NCBI GenBank assembly: GCA_965227065.1 | Contig: CBDDFN010000009.1 | Location: 62,001-126,000, forward strand | Source of the DNA: CBDDFN01 sp965227065 | Lineage (GTDB): Bacteria > Pseudomonadota > Alphaproteobacteria > SPJN01 | Direction of reading: 5' to 3' | Length of the DNA stretch: 64,000 nt | In this document: positions 17,231-25,596 of the stretch, piece after piece | How the letters are laid out: every line of letters starts with the position of its first letter | How positions within the stretch are numbered: position 1 is the stretch's first letter | The notes under the pieces: model-generated | The model's input: the letters and a program-made list of their open reading frames with translations, nothing else | What the model was told of the DNA's origin: nothing | Database searches by the model: none | Position numbers and translations under genes: made by a program

Positions 17231-18270
17231 GCGCTGGTTGGCGCTTCAAACATGGGCTTGTCGATGCCTTTGCGCTTTTCGCCGCCATCACCGCCGCTTT
17301 GTCCTTCGGGGCGCGAGAAAGCGCGGGACAGAATATCCCAATAGCCTTTGGCGGTTTCCATGCGCTCGCCATAGCCACGTTCGATCAGCATCTTGTGGAC
17401 ACGGGGCTGTTTGTAGGCGGGCAGCCAGATGAACAAATGATGCTCGACATGATAGTTGACGAAATTGGGCGCGATCAGCAGCCGCTCCAGCCAGTTGGCC
17501 TCGGTGGTGCGGGCATTGCGCCATTGATCATTATTGTCGGGAACCAGCGCATGTTCGGCAATGTTCCGGATGCGGGTGATGAACTGATACCAGGTCATCA
17601 GCGGCACCAGCCACAAAAGCGGATAAAGATACCAGTGACCCAGTGCGGCAAGGCCGGCCAACAAGATCACATTGGTGACGACAAAGCCGCCCAGCTTGTC
17701 CCAGAAATGGGTGATGCGCTGGGCCAGTTTCCATTCAGGCTTGCCAAGGGCGGCGCGCAACTGGCTGCGGCGTTGCTTGAAGGCGGTCTGGCCGGTCAAG
17801 TCGCGGATCGCCTTGCGGCGGAAGCTTGATTTGGTGGTGGGGAAGGGGGCCGACAGGATCAGATCAGGGTCTTCGTCCTGCTGGGTGTAGCGGTGATGGG
17901 TCAGGTGATAGGGCCGGTAGGGCCGGATATCGGTCGCAATCGGCATGGCCGCAAACCACTGAGTTACGAAATCATTGATCTTGATATTGTTGAACAACAG
18001 CCCGTGGCTGCCATCATGCATCAACACCGCAAAGCCAAGCTGGCGCGCGCCGATGATCATGACCGCAATCACAAAGCTGAGCGGATTGGGCCAGGCGGCA
18101 AAAAAGGCCATGGCGGCAAAGACGATGCCCCAATTGGCGATGAACAGCCAGGTGGCCATCAGGTCCGATTTTGACCGCAATTCGAGATATTCCGCTTCGG
18201 TGAAGATGTCGAGCGGGCGAACCATTCGCGGCGGCGGGCGGCGTTTTTGAGTGACTTCGGTGGTGCTCAT
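17227..18270 (-). CDS. Membrane fatty acid desaturase
   Basis: A 347-residue di-iron membrane desaturase. The three histidine boxes are present: HDGSHG, HLTHHRYT and HVEHHLF, with an additional NIAEHALV between the second and third. Four or so hydrophobic segments lie between them. The start is fixed at 18270 by AAGGAG seven bases upstream and by the 4-bp overlap with tetR; a longer form to 18303 would lie inside tetR. The C terminus carries a Gly-rich, charged tail. The substrate could be acyl lipid or a related long-chain compound such as an alkane or carotenoid. A TetR-controlled desaturase fits membrane-fluidity control. Confidence 0.88.
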   Translation of the reverse strand: MSTTEVTQKRRPPPRMVRPLDIFTEAEYLELRSKSDLMATWLFIANWGIVFAAMAFFAAWPNPLSFVIAVMIIGARQLGFAVLMHDGSHGLLFNNIKINDFVTQWFAAMPIATDIRPYRPYHLTHHRYTQQDEDPDLILSAPFPTTKSSFRRKAIRDLTGQTAFKQRRSQLRAALGKPEWKLAQRITHFWDKLGGFVVTNVILLAGLAALGHWYLYPLLWLVPLMTWYQFITRIRNIAEHALVPDNNDQWRNARTTEANWLERLLIAPNFVNYHVEHHLFIWLPAYKQPRVHKMLIERGYGERMETAKGYWDILSRAFSRPEGQSGGDGGEKRKGIDKPMFEAPTSA

Positions 18271-18890
18271 AAGGGGCTCCTTGCGCTGACGGCGTTGAGG
18301 CAAAAGCTCACCAGCCCGTCAATAATGTGGTCAATGTCGGTGGTTGTGAGGGTCCGGCTGAAATTGAGAGGACCGATCATGGAGGCGGTGACCGCCCCGG
18401 CAATGCCTGAGGCCGACACAAACGGGTCTTGCTCGGAAAACTCACCGGCTGCGATGCCGTCTTCGATCATGCGTTGATAGATTTTGGTGTGCAGCTCACG
18501 CATCTTGATGCGTTCAATTTCAAGCGCAGCACCCGCAGGCTCTTCCAAAGAGGCATAAGCCATGGGGCGGGATTGCATGGCGCGGGAAAGGAAGCTGCGA
18601 ATAGCGGTTTCGATGCGGGTGGATGCGGGCAGGTCTGTCTGTTGAGAAATCGCCTCGATCCGGCCCATCTCATAAAGGCCGTTCAGGCGATAAATCTCGC
18701 AGATCAGCTCATCCTTGCTGGTGAAATGCTTGTAAAGCGTGCCGGTTGCGACACCCGCCTCGCGGGCGATTTCAGCCATGGAGGTTTTGGCAAAGCCGTT
18801 GCGCGCCACAAATTTTCGGCCCGCGCGCACAATCTGCTCGCGGGTTTCGTCCAGGCGCGACTGAACTTTTTCTGTCCGGCGATAGGCCAT
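18267..18890 (-). CDS. TetR/AcrR-family transcriptional regulator
   Basis: A 207-residue regulator. The N-terminal helix-turn-helix domain spans about residues 14-60 (AGRKFVARNGFAKTSMAEI, then REAGVATGTLYKHF, the recognition helix). It is followed by a divergent ligand-binding domain containing ISQQTDLPAST and AFCLNAVSAR-like C-terminal helices. It is the first gene of the operon tetR-desaturase-methyltransferase, and a pair of TGAAY-N4-ATTCA palindromes lies directly upstream, so autorepression is likely. The ligand is probably an acyl-CoA or fatty acid given the downstream genes (inference). Confidence 0.92.
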   Translation of the reverse strand: MAYRRTEKVQSRLDETREQIVRAGRKFVARNGFAKTSMAEIAREAGVATGTLYKHFTSKDELICEIYRLNGLYEMGRIEAISQQTDLPASTRIETAIRSFLSRAMQSRPMAYASLEEPAGAALEIERIKMRELHTKIYQRMIEDGIAAGEFSEQDPFVSASGIAGAVTASMIGPLNFSRTLTTTDIDHIIDGLVSFCLNAVSARSPL

Positions 18891-18895
18891 AAATC

Positions 18896-18954
18896 CTCAA
18901 GGCGTGAATTGCCATTCATTCCTTGAAGAAATGAACCACCATTCACGCCTTGAG
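18896..18954. promoter_or_regulatory. Twin palindromic operator upstream of tetR
   Basis: A perfect 14-bp inverted repeat, CTCAAGGCGTGAAT at 18896-18909 and ATTCACGCCTTGAG at 18941-18954, flanks a 31-bp centre. Inside it are two overlapping smaller palindromes of TetR-operator form: TGAAT-TGCC-ATTCA at 18905-18918 (perfect) and TGAAC-CACC-ATTCA at 18932-18945 (one mismatch), with centres 27 bp apart. A third element, TTCATT-N9-AATGAA, sits between them at 18915-18935. The element lies 6 bp upstream of the tetR start codon, where it would block transcription or initiation. That the local TetR binds it is inference. Confidence 0.7.
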
Positions 18955-18970
18955 TCAAGCGCGGTATTTG

Positions 18971-19405
18971 CTACAGGATGGCAAGCGCCATCAGAATGAA
19001 GCAGACAAGCTGCACACCCAGACCGGCAAAACGGATATTGGTGGCCACCAGCCCGCCCGACGACAGGTGCGCCAGCGTCTGGACAATCCGGCCAGCCACC
19101 GCAATCCGGCACAAAAGCGCGAAATGATCATCGACGACGCCCATCGCAATGCCGCCAAACACCATGACGGCGAAGATCGGCAGGCTTTCAAAGATATTGA
19201 TATGGGCGCGGTTCAACCGCCAATACGGGTCTGACCCATGCTTGACGCCTGAGGGGAAATCCTCAGGTTTTGCGCCTTGGGTAAAGACTTTGCCGACGCG
19301 GATGAACGCAATCGCGAACACCAGAACAATCGGCCACAATGCAAAGTAAACAAGATAGCTGACAGCCGTGCCGATCGCCGGATTGGCTGTGATTTGATCC
19401 AACAT
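18971..19405 (-). CDS. MAPEG-family membrane protein
   Basis: A 144-residue integral membrane protein of the MAPEG family (membrane-associated proteins in eicosanoid and glutathione metabolism). It has four hydrophobic segments and the family motif with Arg/Asn/His in the loop: WRLNRAHINIFESLPIFAV, matching the conserved 'R..RAH.N..E..P.F' signature. Glutathione-dependent transferase or peroxidase activity on lipophilic substrates is usual for the family. It ends 80 bp upstream of tetR and follows ubiA on the same strand after 20 bp. Its substrate is unknown. Confidence 0.88.
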   Translation of the reverse strand: MLDQITANPAIGTAVSYLVYFALWPIVLVFAIAFIRVGKVFTQGAKPEDFPSGVKHGSDPYWRLNRAHINIFESLPIFAVMVFGGIAMGVVDDHFALLCRIAVAGRIVQTLAHLSSGGLVATNIRFAGLGVQLVCFILMALAIL

Positions 19406-19425
19406 GTTGCCCTCCCTCAGAGCCC

Positions 19426-20481
19426 CTAACTGGTTAAGCCAAGCGGGATGGCGGTGCCGAACAGAATGGCTGCTGCCAGCAAAAGCCCGAAATCCCGATT
19501 CGCTTTGAACAGTTTAAGGCACAATTCGGGATCGTCTATCTCCAGAACGGCGATTTGCCAGAAGGCGTGCAGGGCGGCAAATATCCAAAATGTGTAAAAA
19601 AGCCAGGTCATGCCGGTCAAAATGCCCGAGGCCAGAACAAGGCCAAGGGTGAGTGCCAGGCAAATGGCGACAAAAGGCTTGGTGCGGGACCCCAGCGCCA
19701 GCGCAGTGGAGCCAACGCCGATCAGCGCATCATCATCCTTGTCCTGATGGGCGTAAATCGTGTCGTAAGCCAGCGTCCAGAAAAAGCCCGCCGCATACAA
19801 AAGCCCGGCAATCTCATTGAGGTGACCGGCCACAGCCGCAAAACCCAACAGCGCGCCCCAGTTGAACGCGATGCCCAGCCCGATTTGCGGCCAGTTGGTC
19901 ACGCGCTTCAGGAACGGATAGATCGCCACCGGCACCAGTGAGGCCACGCCGACGATCTGGGCGAACGGGTTGAGCTGCAGCAGGATGGCTAAACCGATCA
20001 GGCACAAAAAGCCGAGAAGAACGGTCGCTTCCATCATCGACACCTCCCCGCTGGCCAAGGGCCGGGACCTGGTGCGTTCGACCTGCCGGTCGATATCGCG
20101 ATCGATCATGTCGTTGAGGACGCAGCCCGCCCCGCGCATGACAATGGCGCCCAGCAGGAACATCAGGATCATAAATCCGTCGGGCCAGATTTCGCTGGAA
20201 ACCCCGCCCGTCACCAATGGCCCGCCATTCCATGTCCCCATGCCGATGCCCCACAGGCAGGGAATGAACAACAGCCACCAGCCGATGGGCTTGTCGCCCC
20301 GCATCAGCCGCCAGTAAGGCCCGAACTGGCCGAAGAAACCGCCAATGCCGCGCGCGGCTGATCCCGCGCCTGCGCCCGCGCCATCTTTCAAGGCTTGCGG
20401 GATCAGCCAGCTAATGCCGCGGGCGATCAACACGACGATTTTGGCGATAATTCCGGCAGGAAGTTTGTCATTTTTGCTCAT
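19426..20481 (-). CDS. ubiA: 4-hydroxybenzoate octaprenyltransferase
   Basis: A 351-residue polytopic prenyltransferase that attaches the isoprenoid tail to 4-hydroxybenzoate in ubiquinone biosynthesis. The two Asp-rich Mg-diphosphate motifs are NDMIDRDIDRQVERTRSRPL and YAHQDKDDDALIGVGSTAL. It is longer than typical UbiA (about 290) because of an N-terminal hydrophobic extension with a Gly/Ala-rich stretch (KDGAGAGAGSAARGIGG) before the usual YWRLMRGDKPIG. The ATG at 20481 (MSKNDKLP) or one two codons earlier could be the start. It is divergent from rsmE with 76 bp between starts. Confidence 0.92.
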   Translation of the reverse strand: MSKNDKLPAGIIAKIVVLIARGISWLIPQALKDGAGAGAGSAARGIGGFFGQFGPYWRLMRGDKPIGWWLLFIPCLWGIGMGTWNGGPLVTGGVSSEIWPDGFMILMFLLGAIVMRGAGCVLNDMIDRDIDRQVERTRSRPLASGEVSMMEATVLLGFLCLIGLAILLQLNPFAQIVGVASLVPVAIYPFLKRVTNWPQIGLGIAFNWGALLGFAAVAGHLNEIAGLLYAAGFFWTLAYDTIYAHQDKDDDALIGVGSTALALGSRTKPFVAICLALTLGLVLASGILTGMTWLFYTFWIFAALHAFWQIAVLEIDDPELCLKLFKANRDFGLLLAAAILFGTAIPLGLTS

Positions 20482-20557
20482 GCCCACACGCCTAGCGCCA
20501 AGGCCTCAAAAGAACAAGATGGCTTGTGTTTTTCTCTGCAAGACGCAAAACAGGGCC

Positions 20558-21310
20558 ATGAGCGATGAGATCGATTTCACCAACCCCAAAATAAGGCTGT
20601 GCGTCGAGGCTGACTTGCGTGCGGGCGAGGCCGTGGCGCTTGATCCGGGGCAGGCCCATTACCTCAATTCCGTGATGCGCCAGACGGTCGGCGGCGAAGT
20701 GCTGATCTTCAATGGCCGGGATGGCGAATGGCGCGCGCAAATCATCGCGCTTGGCAAGAAAAGTGCAAGCGTGGAGCCGCTTGGACAGACACGAGAGCAG
20801 GACCGGCTGCCCGATCTGTGGCTGTGCTTTGCGCCCGTCAAACGCGCCCGGCTCGACTTCATCGCAGAAAAAGCGACCGAACTGGGGGCTGGCCGCATCT
20901 GGCCGGTGCTGACCGCCTACACGCAAGTAGACCGGGTCAAGATCGAGCGGCTGCGCGCCAACGCCATTGAGGCGGTCGAACAGTGCCACGGCCTGTCGGT
21001 GCCTGAGATCAGCGAGCCGATCAAATTATCGTCATTGCTGGCCGGCTGGCCCGCAGACCGGCGGCTCATATTCTGTGACGAGACGCGAAACGCAAAACCC
21101 ATGACCGCTGCGCTTCAAGCGCTTGCGCCGGGCCCCGCTGCGCTGCTGATCGGGCCCGAAGGCGGCTTTTCGCCTGCCGAACGGGAGGCGATAAGAGCGG
21201 TTGGGTCGTCGGTGCCGGTGTCGCTGGGCCCGCGCATCCTGCGCGCCGATACCGCCGCCCTTGCCGCTCTGGCGCTTTGGCAGTCGGTCCATGGGGATTG
21301 GACCGAATAG
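20558..21310 (+). CDS. rsmE: 16S rRNA (uracil(1498)-N(3))-methyltransferase
   Basis: A 250-residue SPOUT methyltransferase that modifies U1498 of 16S rRNA. The N-terminal PUA-like domain includes HYLNSVMRQTVGGEVLIFNG. The knotted C-terminal domain carries KATELGAGRIWPVLTAYTQ, the SAM-binding LLIGPEGGFSPAEREAI and VSLGPRILRADTAALAAL. The start at 20558 is chosen because residues upstream in the same frame overlap the ubiA 5' region antisense and are not conserved. It is followed 106 bp later by gshA, an arrangement common in alphaproteobacteria. Confidence 0.95.
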   Translation: MSDEIDFTNPKIRLCVEADLRAGEAVALDPGQAHYLNSVMRQTVGGEVLIFNGRDGEWRAQIIALGKKSASVEPLGQTREQDRLPDLWLCFAPVKRARLDFIAEKATELGAGRIWPVLTAYTQVDRVKIERLRANAIEAVEQCHGLSVPEISEPIKLSSLLAGWPADRRLIFCDETRNAKPMTAALQALAPGPAALLIGPEGGFSPAEREAIRAVGSSVPVSLGPRILRADTAALAALALWQSVHGDWTE

Positions 21311-21416
21311 TCTATATTCCGGCTTGCGGCGCACGACCCCAGAGGCTAAGCCGAAATCACCACACGATCTGACGGGCTGAGGGAGGCCCCTCCAATGATG
21401 CTCACGGCTCACGCTC

Positions 21417-22775
21417 ATGTCCAAGCTCGATAAATCGGTTCCCGTCGCCTCGCGCGATACGCTCGTTGCTTATCTTGAGGAGGGATCGAAAGACCCCTCA
21501 GAGTTCCGCATCGGCACCGAGCATGAAAAGTTCGGCTTTCATTGGGAAGATCTCTCCCCCCTGCATTATGAGGGCGAGCGTGGCGTACGTGCCATGCTCG
21601 AAGGCTTGCAGCGCTTTGGCTGGTCACCGGTGAGTGAAGCGGGCCATGTTATTGCGCTGGAACAGGATGGCGCATCGATCACGCTGGAACCCGGTGGTCA
21701 ATTTGAATTGTCGGGCGCACCGCTCGAAACCCTGCATCAGACCTGTGATGAGGTACATACCCATCTCGCCCAGGTCCGCGAAGTCGCTGACGAGCTCGGG
21801 GTAGGGTTTCTGGGGGCAGGCTTTTCGCCGCTGTGGAGTTTTGATGAAACCCCGATCATGCCCAAGGGCCGCTACAAGATCATGCGCGCCTATATGCCCA
21901 CCAAAGGTACGCTGGGCCGGGACATGATGTTCCGCACCGCGACCGTGCAGGTCAATCTGGACTTTGCGTCCGAAGCCGACATGGTGAAAAAGCTCCGTGT
22001 CGCGCTGGCGCTGCAACCGATTGCGACGGCCTTGTTTGCCAACTCACCGTTTACCGAAGGCAAGCCCAACGGCTTTTTGTCGATGCGCAGCCATATCTGG
22101 ACCGATACCGATCCTGATCGGACCGGAATGTTACCTTTTGTGTTTGAAGACGGCTTCGGCTTTGAACGCTGGGTTGATTATGCGCTGGATGTGCCGATGT
22201 ATTTTGTTGGCCGGGGCGGCGATTATCTCGACGTGTCGGGACAAAGCTTCCGCGACTTTTTGAAAGGCGAGCTGCCCGGTCTGCCCGGCGAGTTGCCGAC
22301 CCTGAAAGATTGGGAAGCCCATCTGACAACGATTTTCCCCGAGGCGCGTCTCAAGCGCTTTATCGAGATGCGCGGCGCTGATGGCGGACCGTGGAACCGG
22401 CTTTGCGCTCTGCCTGCCTTGTGGGTGGGCTTGCTTTATTGCCCCACATGCCTTGATGCCGCCTGGGATTTGGTCAGGGGCTGGTCGGCTGAGGAACGCG
22501 ACCAGCTTCGCCTTGATGTTGCCACCCAGGGGCTGAACGCTGAAATTCAGGGCCGCAGCGTGCGCGATATTGCGCGCGAGGTGATTGCGCTGTCGCGGCA
22601 GGGTTTGCTCAACCGGCACAACCCAGATGGAGTCGGCGGGGACGAAACCGGCTTTTTAACCGTGCTGGACCGCATTGTTGAGAAGAACGAAACCCCGGCT
22701 GAGGAATTGCTGCGGCTCTATCACGGCAAATGGAACGGCGATGTCCGCGCCATGTTCAAGGACTTCGCTTACTGA
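21417..22775 (+). CDS. gshA: Glutamate--cysteine ligase (plant/alphaproteobacterial type)
   Basis: A 452-residue enzyme catalysing the first, ATP-dependent step of glutathione synthesis. It belongs to the class shared by plants and alphaproteobacteria rather than the E. coli GshA type. Characteristic stretches are FRIGTEHEKFGF, LEPGGQFELSGAPLETLH, MPKGRYKIMRAYMPTKG, MFRTATVQVNLDFASE and FIEMRGADGG. The ATG at 21417 has only a distant purine-rich stretch (GGGAGG at 21381-21386), so initiation may be weak. It overlaps the 3' end of the convergent haem protein gene by 7 bp. It supplies glutathione to the GST and MAPEG proteins found nearby. Confidence 0.95.
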   Translation: MSKLDKSVPVASRDTLVAYLEEGSKDPSEFRIGTEHEKFGFHWEDLSPLHYEGERGVRAMLEGLQRFGWSPVSEAGHVIALEQDGASITLEPGGQFELSGAPLETLHQTCDEVHTHLAQVREVADELGVGFLGAGFSPLWSFDETPIMPKGRYKIMRAYMPTKGTLGRDMMFRTATVQVNLDFASEADMVKKLRVALALQPIATALFANSPFTEGKPNGFLSMRSHIWTDTDPDRTGMLPFVFEDGFGFERWVDYALDVPMYFVGRGGDYLDVSGQSFRDFLKGELPGLPGELPTLKDWEAHLTTIFPEARLKRFIEMRGADGGPWNRLCALPALWVGLLYCPTCLDAAWDLVRGWSAEERDQLRLDVATQGLNAEIQGRSVRDIAREVIALSRQGLLNRHNPDGVGGDETGFLTVLDRIVEKNETPAEELLRLYHGKWNGDVRAMFKDFAY

Positions 22776-23836
22776 GCGGACCCGTCGTCCGCGCCTTTGG
22801 GCGGCCAGGGCGGATCGAGCGGATGGGGCTTTGAAGGGCTGAGCGCGGCGCGCAAATAATCCTCATTGTAATAGGTCAGATCGGCCCGGCTGAGCACTTC
22901 TTCGCGCTCGATCACCAATTGCTCATAGACCAGTTCGACAAAGCCGCGCGCGGCCCGCAGATTGTCCCGCCCCATCGCGTTGGAAATTTCCCGCAGCTGT
23001 TCGCTCAACAAGGTGAGAGAGGCGCGCGAAGGATCAAGCGGATCGAGCCGTTCATAGATTCGGCCAAGTTCTGAGCGCGTGGCCGCTACCGCGAACTGGG
23101 TCAGCGGTGCGTCTTCCGCCGCGATCGCTGCGGCCACCACCCCCATGGCCCGGTCAAGATCTTCAAAGGCCAGACGGATCATCTGCTCAGCATGGCCCGC
23201 TTTGCGCAGCGTTTTATCGGTGCTTTTCGCTCCCGCGGTTTGCGGCGCTTTGAGTGCATGCACATAAGCGGTCAGGGCCGACAGGATCAGCGGATGGGCA
23301 TATATGCCGCCAAATTCAACCCGCACAACGCGATTGATAAAGGGTTCCAGCTCATTAAGCGGCTGGATGGTGCCAAACGGTGCGCGCGCTTTTCTCAGGT
23401 CGGGAATTTTAACCGGATTGTGAAGCCCGTCTTCGCCGAGGGCAGAAAACAGCGCATTGGTAATGTCGATATGACCGGGCTTGCCCGAATAGGGTTGGAG
23501 TTGAAAGCTTGTTTGCGCCTGTCCCGCGGGGTGGCAGACATTGCACGACAGGCCCTGCCGCGCAGCATAGCCCCCCAGCGTGCCGGGATAGCGGAACGCC
23601 AGACGCCCCAGTTCAACCAGGGCTGACAGGTTGCGCGGCACATCGCGCGACCGGGCGCGGGTGACACGCTTGACCGGATCAGGGCTTTTGGCCAGCCAGC
23701 CCAGCTCGGTGATCCGGGGCGGTGCCGGCCAGGGGCCGAACATCTCGTCATAGAGTTTGGTCTGCCGCGGTTCCAAAGCCTGGACGGCGCCTGTCGCAAG
23801 ACAGATCAGTACGCTGAGCCACGCTTTTGTCATCAA
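22769..23836 (-). CDS. Exported mono-haem c-type cytochrome-like protein
   Basis: A 355-residue protein with a signal peptide (MMTKAWLSVLICLATGAVQA) and a single haem-c motif C98-N-V-C-H102. The region around it (AFRYPGTLGGYAARQG and then CHPAGQAQTSF) resembles cytochrome c peroxidase/MauG-like N-terminal domains, but only one CXXCH is present, so it is not a di-haem peroxidase. The C-terminal half is helical and ends with a Pro-rich tail. A periplasmic electron-carrier or sensor role is possible. The stop of tldD is followed directly by this gene's ATG (1 bp or less apart), so they are co-transcribed. Confidence 0.75.
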   Translation of the reverse strand: MMTKAWLSVLICLATGAVQALEPRQTKLYDEMFGPWPAPPRITELGWLAKSPDPVKRVTRARSRDVPRNLSALVELGRLAFRYPGTLGGYAARQGLSCNVCHPAGQAQTSFQLQPYSGKPGHIDITNALFSALGEDGLHNPVKIPDLRKARAPFGTIQPLNELEPFINRVVRVEFGGIYAHPLILSALTAYVHALKAPQTAGAKSTDKTLRKAGHAEQMIRLAFEDLDRAMGVVAAAIAAEDAPLTQFAVAATRSELGRIYERLDPLDPSRASLTLLSEQLREISNAMGRDNLRAARGFVELVYEQLVIEREEVLSRADLTYYNEDYLRAALSPSKPHPLDPPWPPKGADDGSAQ

Positions 23837-25276
23837 TCAGCCCGCCGTGCCGCCCACAGTCAGCCCGCCGATCAGCAGTGTGGGCTGGCCCACGCCTACA
23901 GGCACGCCCTGTCCGGCCTTGCCACAGGTGCCGATGCCGGGGTCAAGCGCCATGTCATTGCCGATGGCCTGAACTTTGGTCAGCACATCAGGCCCATTGC
24001 CGATCAGGGTTGCGCCCTTGACCGGCGCGCCGATCTTGCCGTCCTTGATCTGGTAAGCCTCGGTACACGAAAAGACGAACTTGCCGCTGGTGATATCAAC
24101 CTGACCGCCGCCAAAGCTGACCGCATAGATGCCGTCCTTGACCGAGGCAAGAATGCCGGCGGGCTCTTCAGGGCCCGACAACATGACCGTGTTGGTCATG
24201 CGCGGCATGGGCTGATGCGCGTGGCTTTGCCGGCGGCCATTGCCGGTGGGCGCATGGCCCATCAGACGGGCATTCATCCGGTCGTGCATATAGCCCTTCA
24301 AAATACCGTCTTCGATCAGCACGGTGCGGCTTGTCGGCGTGCCTTCATCATCGATGCTGAGTGAGCCACGGCGGTCATGAATGGTGCCATCATCAATAAC
24401 GGTGACGCCGGGGGCGGCGACCCGTTCCCCCAAAAGGCCCGCAAAGGCCGAGGTTCCCTTGCGGTTGAAATCGCCCTCAAGGCCATGGCCGATGGCTTCA
24501 TGCAACAAGATGCCGGGCCAGCCGGGACCCAGAACCACGGTCATTTCACCGGCCGGGGCAGGAACCGACTGCAAATTGGTGCGCGCCTGGGCAATCGCTT
24601 TGTCCACCTGGGCCTGCCAATTGTCGGGGTCGATGAACTGTTCAAAGCTGACACGGCCGCCGCAGCCTTCCGATCCGGTTTCCTGCCGGTCTCCTTCGCC
24701 CATAACGACCGAGACATTCAGCCGGACCAGCGGGCGGATATCGCGCATGGTCAATCCATCGGCTCGGATGATTTCAACCGCCTGCCAGTCGCCCGCCAGC
24801 GAGCAGGACACCTGCCGCACCCGGTCATCGGCGTCGCGGGCATAGGCGTCGATATCTTCCATCAGCTTGACCTTGCGCTCAAACGGCACGGCATTGATGG
24901 GGTTGTCGGGGGCGTAGAGTGACTGATTCGTCGGCTGGGGCGCGGCAGCGACCACACCGTTATGACCATCTTTGACGGCACCGATATTGGCGCCCGCCCG
25001 TTTGATGGCATCTTCGGAAAGATCAGAGGCATGGGCATAGCCCTGCCGTTCGCCCGCCACGGCGCGCAGGCCAAAGCCCTGATTCGTATCAAAGCTGGCT
25101 GATTTGAGCCGCCCATCATCGAAGACGAGGCTTTCGCTGACCCGGTATTCAAGGAACAGCTCGCCATCATCGGCGCCCGAAAGCGCTTGTCCCACAAGGC
25201 TTTCCACCGTGTTGCGGCGCATTCCGGTGCGCTCGAAAAACAGGTTGTTTGTGCTGGGATCTTGGGCGTCGGACAT
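23837..25276 (-). CDS. tldD: Metalloprotease TldD
   Basis: The 479-residue catalytic subunit of the TldD-TldE metalloprotease. The zinc site HEAIGH occurs as LLHEAIGHGLEGD at about residue 258, followed by FNRKGTSAFAGLLGERVA. DDEGTPTSRTVLIEDGIL and GNGRRQSHAHQPMPRMTN are family signatures, as is FGGGQVDITSGKFVFS toward the C terminus. Its partner PmbA is encoded at 12269-13618. It is divergent from the cytochrome oxidase operon with a 320-bp region between the start codons, a common alphaproteobacterial arrangement (tldD next to ctaC). Confidence 0.96.
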   Translation of the reverse strand: MSDAQDPSTNNLFFERTGMRRNTVESLVGQALSGADDGELFLEYRVSESLVFDDGRLKSASFDTNQGFGLRAVAGERQGYAHASDLSEDAIKRAGANIGAVKDGHNGVVAAAPQPTNQSLYAPDNPINAVPFERKVKLMEDIDAYARDADDRVRQVSCSLAGDWQAVEIIRADGLTMRDIRPLVRLNVSVVMGEGDRQETGSEGCGGRVSFEQFIDPDNWQAQVDKAIAQARTNLQSVPAPAGEMTVVLGPGWPGILLHEAIGHGLEGDFNRKGTSAFAGLLGERVAAPGVTVIDDGTIHDRRGSLSIDDEGTPTSRTVLIEDGILKGYMHDRMNARLMGHAPTGNGRRQSHAHQPMPRMTNTVMLSGPEEPAGILASVKDGIYAVSFGGGQVDITSGKFVFSCTEAYQIKDGKIGAPVKGATLIGNGPDVLTKVQAIGNDMALDPGIGTCGKAGQGVPVGVGQPTLLIGGLTVGGTAG

Positions 25277-25596
25277 GGGGGTTCTCCTTCACTCTCTTAC
25301 ATAACACTGCTTTGAGGGATTGAAACCTGCTAGCTGCATTTCACGCTAGTTTTCCATAAAATCAGTGTGGAAAGTGATGGAAGCTGTTGATACAAAAGGC
25401 CGGGGTTGCGCAGCCGACTTGCGTCCTCCTGTCGCCGAGGGTTCGCTCGGCCTTGCGCTGCTTGCGCCTTTATGGTCTTTGAGCGCACGATAGTGAGGAG
25501 GGCGTGATCACTTTGTGGATCAGATGCGTATCAGTTGCGTGTCGGAAACACATGTCTGGCAGTGTGATCAGCTTGAGGGAAGGAGTTCACCGGTCC
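25277..25596. promoter_or_regulatory. Divergent regulatory region between tldD and the cox operon
   Basis: A 320-bp stretch with no supportable gene. It contains several short inverted repeats: CTAGC-N10-GCTAG at 25330-25349, TTTCCA-N11-TGGAAA at 25351-25373, and TGATC-N8-GATCA at 25505-25522. The strongest purine-rich ribosome site (GAGGGAAGGAG, 25574-25584) precedes the ctaC ATG. I could not place a convincing sigma70 promoter by eye. The 5' leader of ctaC is probably long; open frames in it (from 25504 and 25515) look non-coding. Confidence 0.4.
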
